Shown here piece after piece: positions 54,674 to 63,700 of a stretch of DNA of 64,000 bases. The first letter of the stretch is position 1. The number at the start of each line of letters is the position of its first letter. The DNA comes from Streptomyces sp. NBS 14/10 (GTDB lineage: Bacteria; Actinomycetota; Actinomycetes; Streptomycetales; Streptomycetaceae). Under the pieces are notes generated by a model, which worked only from the letters and a program-made list of their open reading frames with translations, was not told where the DNA came from and did no database searches. The DNA lies in assembly GCF_002224125.1 (NCBI RefSeq), contig NZ_NCSM01000022.1, forward strand, positions 448,607 to 512,606, in the 5' to 3' direction. A program made the translations under genes and the position numbers.

Positions 54674-56125
54674 TCAATTCTTTGTTTCACAGTGCGGGGC
54701 CGAGGATTTGCCCCGTCCGGCGCTCGCCGCCTGCGGTGTCAGGTCCGGGCCCGTCGGCAGCATGGCCAGCAGCGCGGACGGCAGGGCCTGCGCCTCACCC
54801 TCGCCGTATCCCAGCGCTTTCAGTGAATCGGCCGCGGGCAGCCGGTATTTCATTCCGGTGTCCGTCACCAGGTAGAGCGTGTCGCCGACTTCGCCGCCGC
54901 CCGCGCCCAGTACGTGCACGAGCGCGCCGCCGCCCGGCCGTACCGTGATCCGGTTGACCGTCACGCATGCCGGGACGAGCCCGTCCGGCGGTGCCTGTGC
55001 GGTCGGGCCGAGGTCCTGGTCGCGGATCAGGGCCACGCTCACCCGCGTACCGTCGCTCCCGGACTCGACTCCGACGCAGGGCGTCCGTCCGGCGCCGAGG
55101 TCCACCGGTTCCGGTGGAGTGGCCGGCTGTCGTCTGGCCGTCTCCGTCTCCGGTGTGTCCGGGGCCAGATGGCCGCTCAGCGCGTCGGCGCCGAGGCTCG
55201 CGGCCGACACCACTCCGCCCGGATACGCCTTCAGCTTGGTGTCCGGATCGCCGAGGGCCAGCGCCGCGCCGGTGGCGGTCAGGGGGGCGAGGCCCTCCTT
55301 GCGCAGCAGGTAGTAGCGGGCGGTGCCGCCCGGTGCGGCGACCTTGAAGACCTGGCCGATCCGGGTCTGGAGCCCGCCCAGTGCAGGACCCTGCCCGCCC
55401 CGGCCTGGCACGTCCGGCGGGGTCAGGTCGGGGCCCGCGGGCAGGGAGTTGAGGAACGCGGCCGAGACCCGCACCGGTGTGGTAGAGCCGTAGCCGAGCG
55501 CCTCGGCGGCGTTGGCCTTGCGGTCGATCCGCAGTCTGCGGCCCTGCCACACCAGGTAGTCGTCCTTGTCGGGCCCGGTGACCAGCAGCCCCTGCCCGGA
55601 CTTCAGTCCCGCGCCGTCGGCCTTGGCGCCCACGGCCACGGTGGTGCCGGTCGCTCCGCCGGAGTTGCCGGAGCACACCTGCCACGGGTCACTGGTCAAC
55701 TTGTCATTGCCCGGCGGCTCGTCGGGGGCGCCGGGGATGCCGACCGGCGAGCCGTGCGGGGTGCCGCGTAGCGACTTGCTCCCGATGGTCATGACCCTCA
55801 TCCGGTCACCGGCGAGCAGCTTCGCCGAGGTGTAGTTGCGCACCGGGCGCAGCCGTCCGCCCAGATACATGTAGTGGGTGCCGGTCTCCTTGTTGACGAC
55901 CAGCGTGCCCGGGTCCCGCCACGAACTCTTCGTGCCGGGCTTGAGCAGGCCGAAGACGAACGACCCGGCGAGGAGCAGGATCGCGATGAGGATGCTGATG
56001 GTGACGGCCCGGTTGGTCCTGCCCTGCGGGCTCTCCGGGGCGTCCGGGTCGGCGCGCAGCATGGCGGAGGTGAGCCGCCCCATGACGAACATGTGCGCCT
56101 GGACCTGGTCCCGCTTCGTCTGCAC
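54674..56125 (-). CDS. eccB: EccB, ESX core membrane protein
   Basis: 483 residues from GTG 56125, preceded by GGAAGGGAG 6 bases upstream. The N-terminus MQTKRDQVQAHMFVMGRLTSAML is the conserved cytosolic EccB start, followed by a single transmembrane helix (AVTISILIAILLLAGSFVFGLL, residues about 41-62). The large extracytoplasmic part is repeated: GTLVVNKETGTHYMYLGGRL and GLLVTGPDKDDYLVWQGRRL start similar segments, with LGYG and LLPAGPDLTPP recurring, as in the repeat domains of EccB. Together with EccC, EccD and EccE it forms the ESX membrane core. It follows eccD at 41 bp on the same strand. Confidence 0.93.
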   Translation of the reverse strand: MQTKRDQVQAHMFVMGRLTSAMLRADPDAPESPQGRTNRAVTISILIAILLLAGSFVFGLLKPGTKSSWRDPGTLVVNKETGTHYMYLGGRLRPVRNYTSAKLLAGDRMRVMTIGSKSLRGTPHGSPVGIPGAPDEPPGNDKLTSDPWQVCSGNSGGATGTTVAVGAKADGAGLKSGQGLLVTGPDKDDYLVWQGRRLRIDRKANAAEALGYGSTTPVRVSAAFLNSLPAGPDLTPPDVPGRGGQGPALGGLQTRIGQVFKVAAPGGTARYYLLRKEGLAPLTATGAALALGDPDTKLKAYPGGVVSAASLGADALSGHLAPDTPETETARRQPATPPEPVDLGAGRTPCVGVESGSDGTRVSVALIRDQDLGPTAQAPPDGLVPACVTVNRITVRPGGGALVHVLGAGGGEVGDTLYLVTDTGMKYRLPAADSLKALGYGEGEAQALPSALLAMLPTGPDLTPQAASAGRGKSSAPHCETKN

Positions 56126-56166
56126 CGGTCACTCCCTTCCGCGTCCGCTCGTCCCGTTCACGCCGC

Positions 56167-57567
56167 TCACGCCATCAGCCCGCGCAGCGCGCTGTACGCG
56201 CCGAGCGCCCACAGGACCAGGGGCAGCAGGCTGAGCGCCATCAGGTAGTGCAGGATTTCAGCCGCCCGGCCCCAGTACGGGACGAGGCGCCGCCCCGGCA
56301 CGGTCCAGGAGGCGATGGCGATCACCGCCGTGAGGGCGAGCAGTCCGGCGACCACCAGCGGGCGGCGGTCCGGTGCGTAGTCCTGCGCGCCGACGAGGAT
56401 CAGCAGGAGCAGCCCGGCCGCGCCGGGGAGGGTCAGGAAGAGCCGCTGCCAGGTGTTGCCCAGGCCCCGCGCGTGCAGCATCAGCAGCAGCGACAGCGCC
56501 ACGACCGTGAGCACCGAGGGGAGGTTGGCGTACCAGGCGAGCGGGACGACGCAGGCGGCGCAGGTGGCGCCGACCGCCCCGTACAGCGAACTCATCCAGC
56601 CGTCCGCGAGCGCCGTGCGGCCGGCGACCGCGGCGGTCGGGTGCGGTTCGATGCCCTCCTGGAGCTGCTGGGCGTTGGTCGGCAGCGGTGGCACTTTCAG
56701 CCCCGACATCCGAAAGGACAGGGAGGGGACGAACGCGCCGAGGATCACGGCCGCCAGCGCGATGATCCCGGCGACGTGGTGCGTCGCCAGGTCCGCGGTG
56801 AGCATGAGGGTTCCGGCGAGCGCGCCGAACACCGCGACCGCGCCGGTGCCGAGGAACAGCGCGGCGTACGCGGCCACCGCGGCGAGCACGACCGTCGCGC
56901 CGCCCGCGCCCGCCACGCACGACGCCAACAGCCGCGCGCCCACGACCTCGTTGGCGTGCGGCCCGGTCAGGTCGCCGCCGGGCACCAGCCAGCCGGCGAA
57001 CGCCAGGTAGGGGGCGGCCATGAAGCCGAGCGTGGCGCCCGCCGTGGCATCGCCGACCGCCCGGCTCGCCGAGCCCGCGGCCGCGACCAGCAGCAGTCCG
57101 ACCGCGGCCGCGCACAGGGCGCGCACCCCCACCGAGCCGCCGGGCAGGGAGAGCACCACGAGCCCGGCGGTGAGCGCGGTCACCGTGAGCCCGAGCAGCA
57201 GCCGCCGGCTGGACTCGGGGGTCCAGCCGTAGGGGCGGGACCGCATGGTGTCGGAGATGCCGGCCACCAGGTCGTCGAGGTGGACCTCGGGCAGCGCCTC
57301 GGTGCGCGGCCGGAGATAGAGCGTCTCGCCGTCGCGCAGGTCGTACGAGTCGAGGGTGCGCTCCTCGTCCATCGGCGCGGCCCCGATGCGTTGGAGCACC
57401 CAGCCGCCGTGGTCGATGCCGGTCTCGGCGAGGTCCTCGCCGCCGTAGCCGAGAACGGCGGGCAGCAGATCGGCCACGGGGACGTCGGAGGGCACCGCCA
57501 GATCGACGCTCTTCGCGGGCGCGCGGACGGTCAGGCGGCACATGTCGGCGGCCTGGGTGGCGGTCAT
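56167..57567 (-). CDS. eccD: EccD, ESX channel subunit with ubiquitin-like domain
   Basis: 466 residues. The first about 90 form the ubiquitin-like domain (CRLTVRAPAKSVDLAVPSDV, VADLLPAVLGYGGEDLAE, DGETLYLRP), followed by a linker with DDLVAGISDTMRSRP and then a series of about 11 hydrophobic segments such as LLLGLTVTALTAGLVVLSLPGG, GALAGTLMLTADLATHHVAGI and LFLTLPGAAGLLLLILVG. EccD dimers line the presumed ESX pore. ATG 57567 is the first possible start because an in-frame TGA precedes it by 9 bases. It is the first gene on the minus strand of the divergent eccC-eccD pair. Confidence 0.93.
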   Translation of the reverse strand: MTATQAADMCRLTVRAPAKSVDLAVPSDVPVADLLPAVLGYGGEDLAETGIDHGGWVLQRIGAAPMDEERTLDSYDLRDGETLYLRPRTEALPEVHLDDLVAGISDTMRSRPYGWTPESSRRLLLGLTVTALTAGLVVLSLPGGSVGVRALCAAAVGLLLVAAAGSASRAVGDATAGATLGFMAAPYLAFAGWLVPGGDLTGPHANEVVGARLLASCVAGAGGATVVLAAVAAYAALFLGTGAVAVFGALAGTLMLTADLATHHVAGIIALAAVILGAFVPSLSFRMSGLKVPPLPTNAQQLQEGIEPHPTAAVAGRTALADGWMSSLYGAVGATCAACVVPLAWYANLPSVLTVVALSLLLMLHARGLGNTWQRLFLTLPGAAGLLLLILVGAQDYAPDRRPLVVAGLLALTAVIAIASWTVPGRRLVPYWGRAAEILHYLMALSLLPLVLWALGAYSALRGLMA

Positions 57568-57610
57568 CTGGCTGGCTCACGCTCCTCCGATATTCCGCCG
57601 AAGGACATCG

Positions 57611-57625
57611 TGTCACTAAATGACG
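57611..57625. promoter_or_regulatory. Candidate operator 1 in the eccD-eccC region
   Basis: TGTCACTAAATGACG, a palindrome of TGTCA and TGACg halves. It is 13 of 15 identical to the site at 57654 and lies 43 bp from it, close to four helical turns. Confidence 0.5.
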
Positions 57626-57653
57626 GAATGGCACTGGAATTCCATTGGCAGAA

Positions 57654-57668
57654 TGTCACTGAATGACA
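57654..57668. promoter_or_regulatory. Candidate operator 2 in the eccD-eccC region
   Basis: TGTCACTGAATGACA, with perfect TGTCA/TGACA halves. Starting at 57664, TGACACTGTGTTC also matches the BldD-type pattern TNACNCNGNGTNA at all but the last fixed base, so a developmental regulator is one option. Confidence 0.5.
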
Positions 57669-57901
57669 CTGTGTTCCGGGCGGAAGTTCTCACGGTGGCG
57701 AAACGGACTAGGGCTGCTTTTCAGTAGGCATAGTTCCATCCGCACGCCATGGCAATGCACTTGCCTTTCGGCAAAGTACACACCTTCTATTGGGTGCACA
57801 ATACTATTCCGAACCCCGGGACCGGCACCTGCGGACCCATTGCCCGTATCGCCGGTGCCCCTGCCCGTATCGTCGTTTCCACCGCCCGTAAGGAGACCGT
57901 T

Positions 57902-60900
57902 TTGAGTGTGGTCTTGTTCCGCAGGCCGGCCCGCCGGCGCGGCCCGGACATGCCCGAGGGCGAGTTGAACCTCCAGGAGCCGCCCACGCTGCCGGAGGTG
58001 GTGCCGGACAGCTCGGCCGTGTGGACGTACCTGCCGATGGCGCTGATGTCGGTGTCGATGATGCTGATGTTCATGCGGCCTGGCATGAGCCGTTCGTCCG
58101 GAAGCCACTTCATGTACCTGGCCGTCGGCATGATGGTGCTGGCCTCCGGCGCCATGATGCTCGGCCAGATGATGCGCAAGATCAGTGAGCGCAAGCAGCG
58201 TCTCAAGGGCGAGCGCCGCGACTATCTGCGCTATCTCACGCAGATCCGGCGCAAGGTGCGCACTGCCGTCACCGACCAGAAGAAGGCGCTGGCCTGGCGC
58301 CACCCGGAGCCCGCGGCCCTGTGGGCGCTGGTGGGCACCACCCGGCTGTGGGAACGCCGCCCCCAGGACGAGGACTTCGGCGAGGTCCGGGTGGCCGTCG
58401 GCGAGCAGAAGCTCGGCCTGCGGCTGACGCCGAAGGCCACCACACCGGTGGAGGACCTGGAGCCGCTGGCCGCGCACGCCCTGCGCAGCTTCATCCGGGC
58501 GTACTCCACCGTCCCCGACCAGCCCATCGCCATCTACCTGCGGTCCTGGGCGCGGGTGCTGTTCCGCGGCGACGAGCAGCGGATACGTTCCGTCGCCCGC
58601 GCCATGATCGCCCAGTTGGTGACCTTCCACGCGCCCGACGACATTTGGGTGGCGCTGTGCGTGTCCGACGAGCGGCGGGCGGACTGGGAATGGGTGAAGT
58701 GGCTGCCGCACAACCTCCACCCCCAGGAGAGCGACGGCGCGGGCCCAGCCCGTATGTGCGTATCGGCCTTCAACGAGCTGGAGGATCTGCTCGGCGCCGA
58801 GTTTCTGGAGCGGCCGGCCTTCGACCCGGACGCGGCGGCCGGGCGCGAGGAGCCGTTCACCGTGATCGTGGTGGACGGCGGGAGCGTCCCCGGCGGGCAC
58901 CGGCTGGACGGACCGGGCTTCCGCAACGCCGTCGTACTGGACCTGAGCGGCGCGCTGACCTGGCGGCCCGGCCGGGTCACGCTCCGCTTCGAGGTGTCCG
59001 GGCAGGACTTCACGCTGGTCCGTACCGACCGGGAGCGCAAGGAGCAGCCCACCCGGCTCGGCCGCCCCGACCGGTTCGGACCGCTGGGCGCCGCCGCGCT
59101 GGCCAAGCGGATCGCCCCGTACCGGATGGGTATGGGCAGCGAGGTCGCCGAACCGCTGTCGGCAAGCGTGGAGTTGACCACCCTGCTGGGGATCGGCGAC
59201 CTGCGCCGGCACGACCCGGCCACGCTGTGGCAGCGCAACACCGGCTCCGCCCGGCTGCGGGTGCCGATCGCGGTGTGCGCCGACGGCACCCCGCTGGACC
59301 TGGACATCAAGGAGTCCGCCCAGGGCGGTACGGGGCCGCACGGCATGCTCATCGGCGCCACCGGCTCCGGCAAGAGCGAGCTGCTGCGCACCCTGGTGCT
59401 GGCGCTCGCGCTGTCCAACTCCTCCGAAACGCTCAACTTCGTCCTGGTCGACTTCAAGGGCGGCGCCACCTTCCTCGGTCTGGACGAACTGCCGCACGTC
59501 TCGGCGGTGATCACCAACCTGGCGGGCGAGGCGGCGCTGGTCTCCCGGATGCAGGACGCGCTGCACGGCGAGCTGATGCGGCGGCAGGAGCTGCTGCGGG
59601 CGGCGGGCAACTACACCTCCGCGCTGGACTACGAGAAGGCTCGGGCCTCCGGCACCCCGCTGACGCCGCTGCCCAGCCTGTTCGTCGTCGTCGACGAGTT
59701 CAGCGAACTGCTTGCCGCGCACCGCGAGTTCATGGAGCTGTTCGTGATGATCGGGCGGCTCGGGCGAAGCCTGGGGGTGCATCTGCTGCTCGCCTCGCAG
59801 CGGCTGGACGAGGGCCGGATGCACCAGTTGGAGAGCCACCTGTCGTACCGCATCGGACTGCGCACCTTCTCCGCCATGGAGAGCCGCGGCGTGCTCGGCG
59901 TGCCCGACGCCTACCAGCTGCCGCCGCGGCCCGGCAGCGGCTATCTGAAGTCCGGTGTGGAGGCGCTGACCCGGTTCCGCGCGGCGTATGTCTCCGGCCC
60001 GTACCAGGAGCGCAAGGCCGGCGCGAACCAGGCCCGGGTCGCCAGCCAGACCGTGCCGTGGACCTCCGGCTACGTGGTGCCCCGCCAGGTGCCCGACGTG
60101 CCCGAGCCGGAGCCGGAGGAGGGGTTGGAGGAGACCGGGGAGACGCTGCTGTCCGTCGCGGTGGAGCGGCTGCTCGCCGCGGGGCCGCCCGCCCACCAGG
60201 TGTGGCTGCCGCCGCTGGACCTGCCCGCGACCCTCGACCAGGTGCTGCCGCCGCTGACCCCCGACCCCGACCTGGGGCTGACCACCGTCGGCTGGCAGGG
60301 GCGAGGCCGGCTGGCCGTGCCGATCGGCATCGTGGACAAGCCCTTCGAGCAGTTGCGGGACCTGCTGACGATCGACCTGTCCGGTGTCGGCGGGCACGTG
60401 GCCATCGCGGGCGGCCCGCAGAGCGGCAAGTCCACCCTGATACGCACCATCCTCACCGCGCTCGCCCTCACCCACACCCCGCGCGAAGTGTCTTTCTTCT
60501 GCCTGGACTTCGGCGGCGGCACCCTGGCGGGCCTGGCCGAGCTGCCGCACACCGCCGGAGTGGCGGCCCGCCTGGACACCGAACGGGTGGGCCGGACCAT
60601 CGCCGAGGTCAACTCACTGCTGGCCGCGCGCGAGCGTTACTTCCTCGACCACGGCATCGACTCCATGGCCACCTACCGGCGCCGCCGCGCCGCCGGGGAG
60701 CTGACCGACCAGCCCTACGGCGACGTGTTCCTGGTCATCGACGGCTGGTCGACGGTGCGGCAGGACTTCGACCAGCACATCCAGACGTTCAACTCGATGG
60801 CCGCCCGCGGCCTCAACTACGGCGTCCACCTGATCGTCACCACCGCCCGCTGGGTGGAGTTGTCCGCGGGCGTACGCGACCAGGCCGCCACCCACCTGGA

Positions 60901-61879
60901 GCTGCGGATGGGCGACGCGATGGACTCCGAGATCAACAGCCGCCGCGCGGCCACCGTGCCGCGGCTGCCCGGCCGCGGCCTGACCCGCGACGGCATGCTC
61001 CACTACCTCTCCGCACTCCCCCGCATCGACGGCGTGGAAGGCGCGGAAGACCTCGCGGACGGCGTCTCAGGGCTGGTCGCCGCGGTCAAGGAGAGCTGGC
61101 CCGGGCCCCGGACCCCGCAGGTGCGGATGCTCCCCACCCGGCTTCCGGTCTCCCAGCTCCCGCCCCCCGAGGGCGACCTGCGGATCCCGATCGGCCTGGA
61201 GGAGAACGAACTGTCCACGGTCTGGCACGACTTCAGCGAAACCCCGCACATGATCGTCGTCGGCGACACCGAGAGCGGCAAGACCAACATGCTGCGGCTG
61301 GCGGCCAAGGCCATCATGGAGCGCTACACACCGGCCGAGGCCCGGATCATGGTCGTGGACTACCGCCGCACCCTGGTGGAGAGCATCCCCGACGCGTACC
61401 GCCTCGGCCACGCGGTCTCCATCGACGCCCTGCGCGACATCGTCGGCGGCGCGGCCAAAGCGGTCAAGGCGCGGGTGCCGGGCGCGGACATCGCCCCGGC
61501 ACGAATGAAGCTGTGCGACTGGTGGACAGGGCCGCGGTTGTTCATCCTCGTCGACGACTACGACATGGTGGGCGGCGACTCGATGAACGCGCCGTTCGAG
61601 CCGCTGCTGGCGCACCTCGCGCTCGGCTACGAAGTCGGACTGCACATGCTCGTCGCCCGCTCCGCGGCCGGCGCCTCGCGCGGCCTCAACGACCGCCTGC
61701 TGCGGCGCATGCAGGAGATCAACACCCCCGGTCTGCTGCTGTCCTGCCCGCCCGCTGAGGGCTTCCTCTTCGGCAACGTCAAGGGCCAGGTGCTGAATGC
61801 GGGGCGGGCCACGCGCGTCGCCCGCCGGAAGGCGACGCGGGTGCAGACGGCGCTTGTGGAAGAGGGGCCGGCGACATGA
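57902..61879 (+). CDS. eccC: EccC, ESX motor ATPase with three P-loop domains
   Basis: 1325 residues from TTG 57902, chosen for the TAAGGAG 6 bases upstream and the family-typical N-terminus MSVVLFRRPARRRGPDMPEG; an upstream ATG at 57749 has no ribosome site. Two transmembrane helices follow (WTYLPMALMSVSMMLMFM; FMYLAVGMMVLASGAMMLG), then the DUF-type connector. Walker A motifs are GATGSGKS (residues 485-492), GGPQSGKS (837-844) and GDTESGKT (1121-1128). Walker B strands LFVVVDEFSE, VFLVIDGW and LFILVDDYD follow each. All three FtsK/SpoIIIE domains look functional. EccCa and EccCb are fused, as usual in Streptomyces. It recruits WXG100 substrates and powers export. Confidence 0.95.
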   Translation: MSVVLFRRPARRRGPDMPEGELNLQEPPTLPEVVPDSSAVWTYLPMALMSVSMMLMFMRPGMSRSSGSHFMYLAVGMMVLASGAMMLGQMMRKISERKQRLKGERRDYLRYLTQIRRKVRTAVTDQKKALAWRHPEPAALWALVGTTRLWERRPQDEDFGEVRVAVGEQKLGLRLTPKATTPVEDLEPLAAHALRSFIRAYSTVPDQPIAIYLRSWARVLFRGDEQRIRSVARAMIAQLVTFHAPDDIWVALCVSDERRADWEWVKWLPHNLHPQESDGAGPARMCVSAFNELEDLLGAEFLERPAFDPDAAAGREEPFTVIVVDGGSVPGGHRLDGPGFRNAVVLDLSGALTWRPGRVTLRFEVSGQDFTLVRTDRERKEQPTRLGRPDRFGPLGAAALAKRIAPYRMGMGSEVAEPLSASVELTTLLGIGDLRRHDPATLWQRNTGSARLRVPIAVCADGTPLDLDIKESAQGGTGPHGMLIGATGSGKSELLRTLVLALALSNSSETLNFVLVDFKGGATFLGLDELPHVSAVITNLAGEAALVSRMQDALHGELMRRQELLRAAGNYTSALDYEKARASGTPLTPLPSLFVVVDEFSELLAAHREFMELFVMIGRLGRSLGVHLLLASQRLDEGRMHQLESHLSYRIGLRTFSAMESRGVLGVPDAYQLPPRPGSGYLKSGVEALTRFRAAYVSGPYQERKAGANQARVASQTVPWTSGYVVPRQVPDVPEPEPEEGLEETGETLLSVAVERLLAAGPPAHQVWLPPLDLPATLDQVLPPLTPDPDLGLTTVGWQGRGRLAVPIGIVDKPFEQLRDLLTIDLSGVGGHVAIAGGPQSGKSTLIRTILTALALTHTPREVSFFCLDFGGGTLAGLAELPHTAGVAARLDTERVGRTIAEVNSLLAARERYFLDHGIDSMATYRRRRAAGELTDQPYGDVFLVIDGWSTVRQDFDQHIQTFNSMAARGLNYGVHLIVTTARWVELSAGVRDQAATHLELRMGDAMDSEINSRRAATVPRLPGRGLTRDGMLHYLSALPRIDGVEGAEDLADGVSGLVAAVKESWPGPRTPQVRMLPTRLPVSQLPPPEGDLRIPIGLEENELSTVWHDFSETPHMIVVGDTESGKTNMLRLAAKAIMERYTPAEARIMVVDYRRTLVESIPDAYRLGHAVSIDALRDIVGGAAKAVKARVPGADIAPARMKLCDWWTGPRLFILVDDYDMVGGDSMNAPFEPLLAHLALGYEVGLHMLVARSAAGASRGLNDRLLRRMQEINTPGLLLSCPPAEGFLFGNVKGQVLNAGRATRVARRKATRVQTALVEEGPAT

Positions 61880-62112
61880 GGGGCCGGTGCCGGATAACGG
61901 CCCGCTCCTGCTGCCCGGGAATTTCGGTCGGGGCAGCTACCCGAATTGCCGCGGAGGCTGCCCGAATTACTCTGCCGGACTGCCCGAAAAGGAAGCGGCC
62001 GCGGGCAGGAATTCCGGAGGAACAGGCACCGGGGATATGCGGGCGCTTGGGGCCGTGTGGCCCGTACGGCGGGGACGTGTATGGGCCCCCGGCGCCGTAC
62101 GGGCAGCGGCTC
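61880..62112. other. Intergenic region between convergent eccC and mycP
   Basis: 233 bp with no convincing gene. GCTGCCC (61910-61916) pairs with GGGCAGC (61931-61937) across a 14-base loop and may help terminate eccC; there is no T run. Several CTGCCCGAA-type phrases recur nearby. Confidence 0.4.
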
Positions 62113-63402
62113 TCAGGAAATCCCGGCCCCCGCGGGCGCCGTGGGCTCGGCGGGCTCGGCGGACTCCGTCGGCTCGGGGGGCTCCGCCGTCTCCAGGTCC
62201 TCCGCGCCCGCCGGGCGCCAGCCCCTGGCCCGGCCGCGGGGGATCACCACGGCACCGGCGGCCACCAGCAGCAGCAGGCCGCCGCCCGCGCCCGCGATGA
62301 CCAGGGCGCGGTGGCGCGGCCCGGGCGGGGCGGCCGGGGGGACGTGGACGGCAGCCGGCTTCGGGGTGGCGCCCTGCTTGTCGGTGAGCAGCGAACTCAC
62401 CGCCGCGTACGGGTCCACCCGTGGCGTGTCCGACGGATACGCCGCCACCGTGAGTTGCCGTGCGACCTCGGCCGCGGACATCTCCGGGTACCGGGCCCGT
62501 ACCAGCGCCGCCGCCCCCGCGACATGCGCCGCGGCGAGCGAGGAGCCAGAACCGATATAGTGGCCCGAGCCCTTGGGCCCGACGCTGACCACCGCGTCAC
62601 CCGGCGCCGCCAGGTCCGCGTTGCCCAGCGCGGGCGCGCTGTCGGGGCGTTTGCCGTCCGGGCCGTAGTCGATGACCGAGAGCACGCCGGGCGCGGACGC
62701 GGGCCAGTACCAGGGCGCGGGCTCGGCCGGCTGGCCGGTGTTGCGGTCCCTGGGGAGGAAGTCCGGGCCGACCGGGGCGACCACCAGCGCGTCGTGCTCG
62801 GCCGCGTACGCCGCGGCCTTGGTCAGCTCGGCCTTCCCCGTCGCCAGCACCCATCCGACGTAGATGACGTCGGCGCCCTTGTCGACCGCGGTACGGATGC
62901 CCGCCGCGAGGGTCGCGACGGTGGTCTCGCCGCGCGTCCGCGCCCCGCGCACCGCCAGGATCCGCGCCTTGGGCGCGACCCCCGCCACCCCCACGCCCTT
63001 GCCGGGCGCCGCCGCGATGAGGCCCGCGGCGAAACTGCCGTGGCCCGTGCAGTCCTGGCCCGCGTCGCCGACCGCGGTGACGCGGCCGGACAGCGCCTGG
63101 ATGTCCGTGCCGACGCCGGAGTCGACCACGGCGACGGTCACCCCGGCGCCCTGGGACAGCTCCCAGGCGCGGCCGAGCCCGAGCGTGGACCGGGACCAGG
63201 TCGCGTCCTCGGCCTTCCCCTTGGATGCCTTGGCGCACGGGTCGTCGGACGGCAGCACGGAGATGAGGGCGGGCAGTTCCACCGAGCCCGAGCCCGGATC
63301 CGCTGCGGCGGAGGGGACCACGGAGGCGAGCGAAGCCGCGGTCAGCGCGGCGGCGGCGACCGCCCGCGTCACCAGAGGACGGGAAGAAGGTGTACGTCGC
63401 AT
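62113..63402 (-). CDS. mycP: MycP mycosin, membrane-anchored subtilisin-like protease
   Basis: 429 residues from ATG 63402; a GTG at 63411 would add three residues and neither has a clear ribosome site. A signal peptide ends about at PSAAA. Catalytic Asp94 lies in VAVVDSGVG, His121 in CTGHGSFAAG and Ser288 in GSGSSLAAAHVAG. The residue expected to be the oxyanion-hole Asn (AGN in relatives) is Pro213 in VVAPVGPDF, so activity may be reduced or lost. A C-terminal transmembrane helix (ALVIAGAGGGLLLLVAAGAVVIP) and a short Glu/Pro/Ala cytosolic tail follow. Mycosins cap and stabilise the ESX complex, a role that can be independent of proteolysis. It lies tail to tail with eccC. Confidence 0.9.
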   Translation of the reverse strand: MRRTPSSRPLVTRAVAAAALTAASLASVVPSAAADPGSGSVELPALISVLPSDDPCAKASKGKAEDATWSRSTLGLGRAWELSQGAGVTVAVVDSGVGTDIQALSGRVTAVGDAGQDCTGHGSFAAGLIAAAPGKGVGVAGVAPKARILAVRGARTRGETTVATLAAGIRTAVDKGADVIYVGWVLATGKAELTKAAAYAAEHDALVVAPVGPDFLPRDRNTGQPAEPAPWYWPASAPGVLSVIDYGPDGKRPDSAPALGNADLAAPGDAVVSVGPKGSGHYIGSGSSLAAAHVAGAAALVRARYPEMSAAEVARQLTVAAYPSDTPRVDPYAAVSSLLTDKQGATPKPAAVHVPPAAPPGPRHRALVIAGAGGGLLLLVAAGAVVIPRGRARGWRPAGAEDLETAEPPEPTESAEPAEPTAPAGAGIS

Positions 63403-63700
63403 GACGCGCACGCTACGCAGACCGGGGTGGCGCGCCAGGATCGGCGGTTTGCCCGAACGGGCACCGGCGGTCTGCCCTGATGGGCACCAGGACGTTCACT
63501 CGGCGACCCGATCCCCGTCTGACCCCGTCTGACCACCGCGGGATTCCCGTAGCCTGCATCGCGTGTGCGCCTCGTGCGCGCGTCTCCTGCATGCGCGGCC
63601 CCTGCGACCGTACCGCCAGCGGCCGGGCCCGGCCGCGGCAATCGCGGCCCACGCCCAGGTCATCGAGGTGCGGCAGGCACCACAACAAGGAGGTCCCAGC
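63403..63700. promoter_or_regulatory. Divergent promoter region between mycP and the beta-helix gene
   Basis: About 298 bp. It holds two tandem palindromes near mycP (listed separately) and a direct repeat CCCGTCTGACC at about 63514-63534. No gene is supported here. Confidence 0.5.
63450..63486. promoter_or_regulatory. Tandem palindromes TGCCC-N4-GGGCA upstream of mycP
   Basis: TGCCCGAACGGGCACC at 63450 and TGCCCTGATGGGCACC at 63473 have identical arms and a 23-bp period, 48-84 bp upstream of the mycP start. Two identical dyads on one face of the DNA strongly suggest a repressor or activator operator. Confidence 0.5.

Larger units (their letters stand above)
57568..57901. promoter_or_regulatory. 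Divergent eccD-eccC promoter region
   Basis: 334 bp between the two start codons, visibly richer in A and T than the coding DNA. It contains two TGTCA-N5-TGAC palindromes, a TTGCC/GGCAA inverted repeat at 57761-57774, and possible -10 boxes for eccC (TACTAT at 57802, TTCTAT at 57785 preceded by TTGCCT 18 bp upstream). Control of both directions from here is likely. Confidence 0.6.

Noticed and set aside
57749..57901. An upstream ATG as the start of eccC
   Set aside because: No ribosome site precedes it, the extra 51 residues do not look like protein of this family, and TTG 57902 has an ideal ribosome site and the conserved N-terminus.
57656..60550. A minus-strand frame of 964 codons opposite eccC
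   Set aside because: eccC on the plus strand has three Walker motifs and a strong ribosome site; the opposite frame has no recognisable domain.
61876..63480. A plus-strand frame of 534 codons opposite mycP
   Set aside because: Arg/Gly-rich translation without motifs; the minus strand encodes an evident mycosin with signal peptide and catalytic residues.
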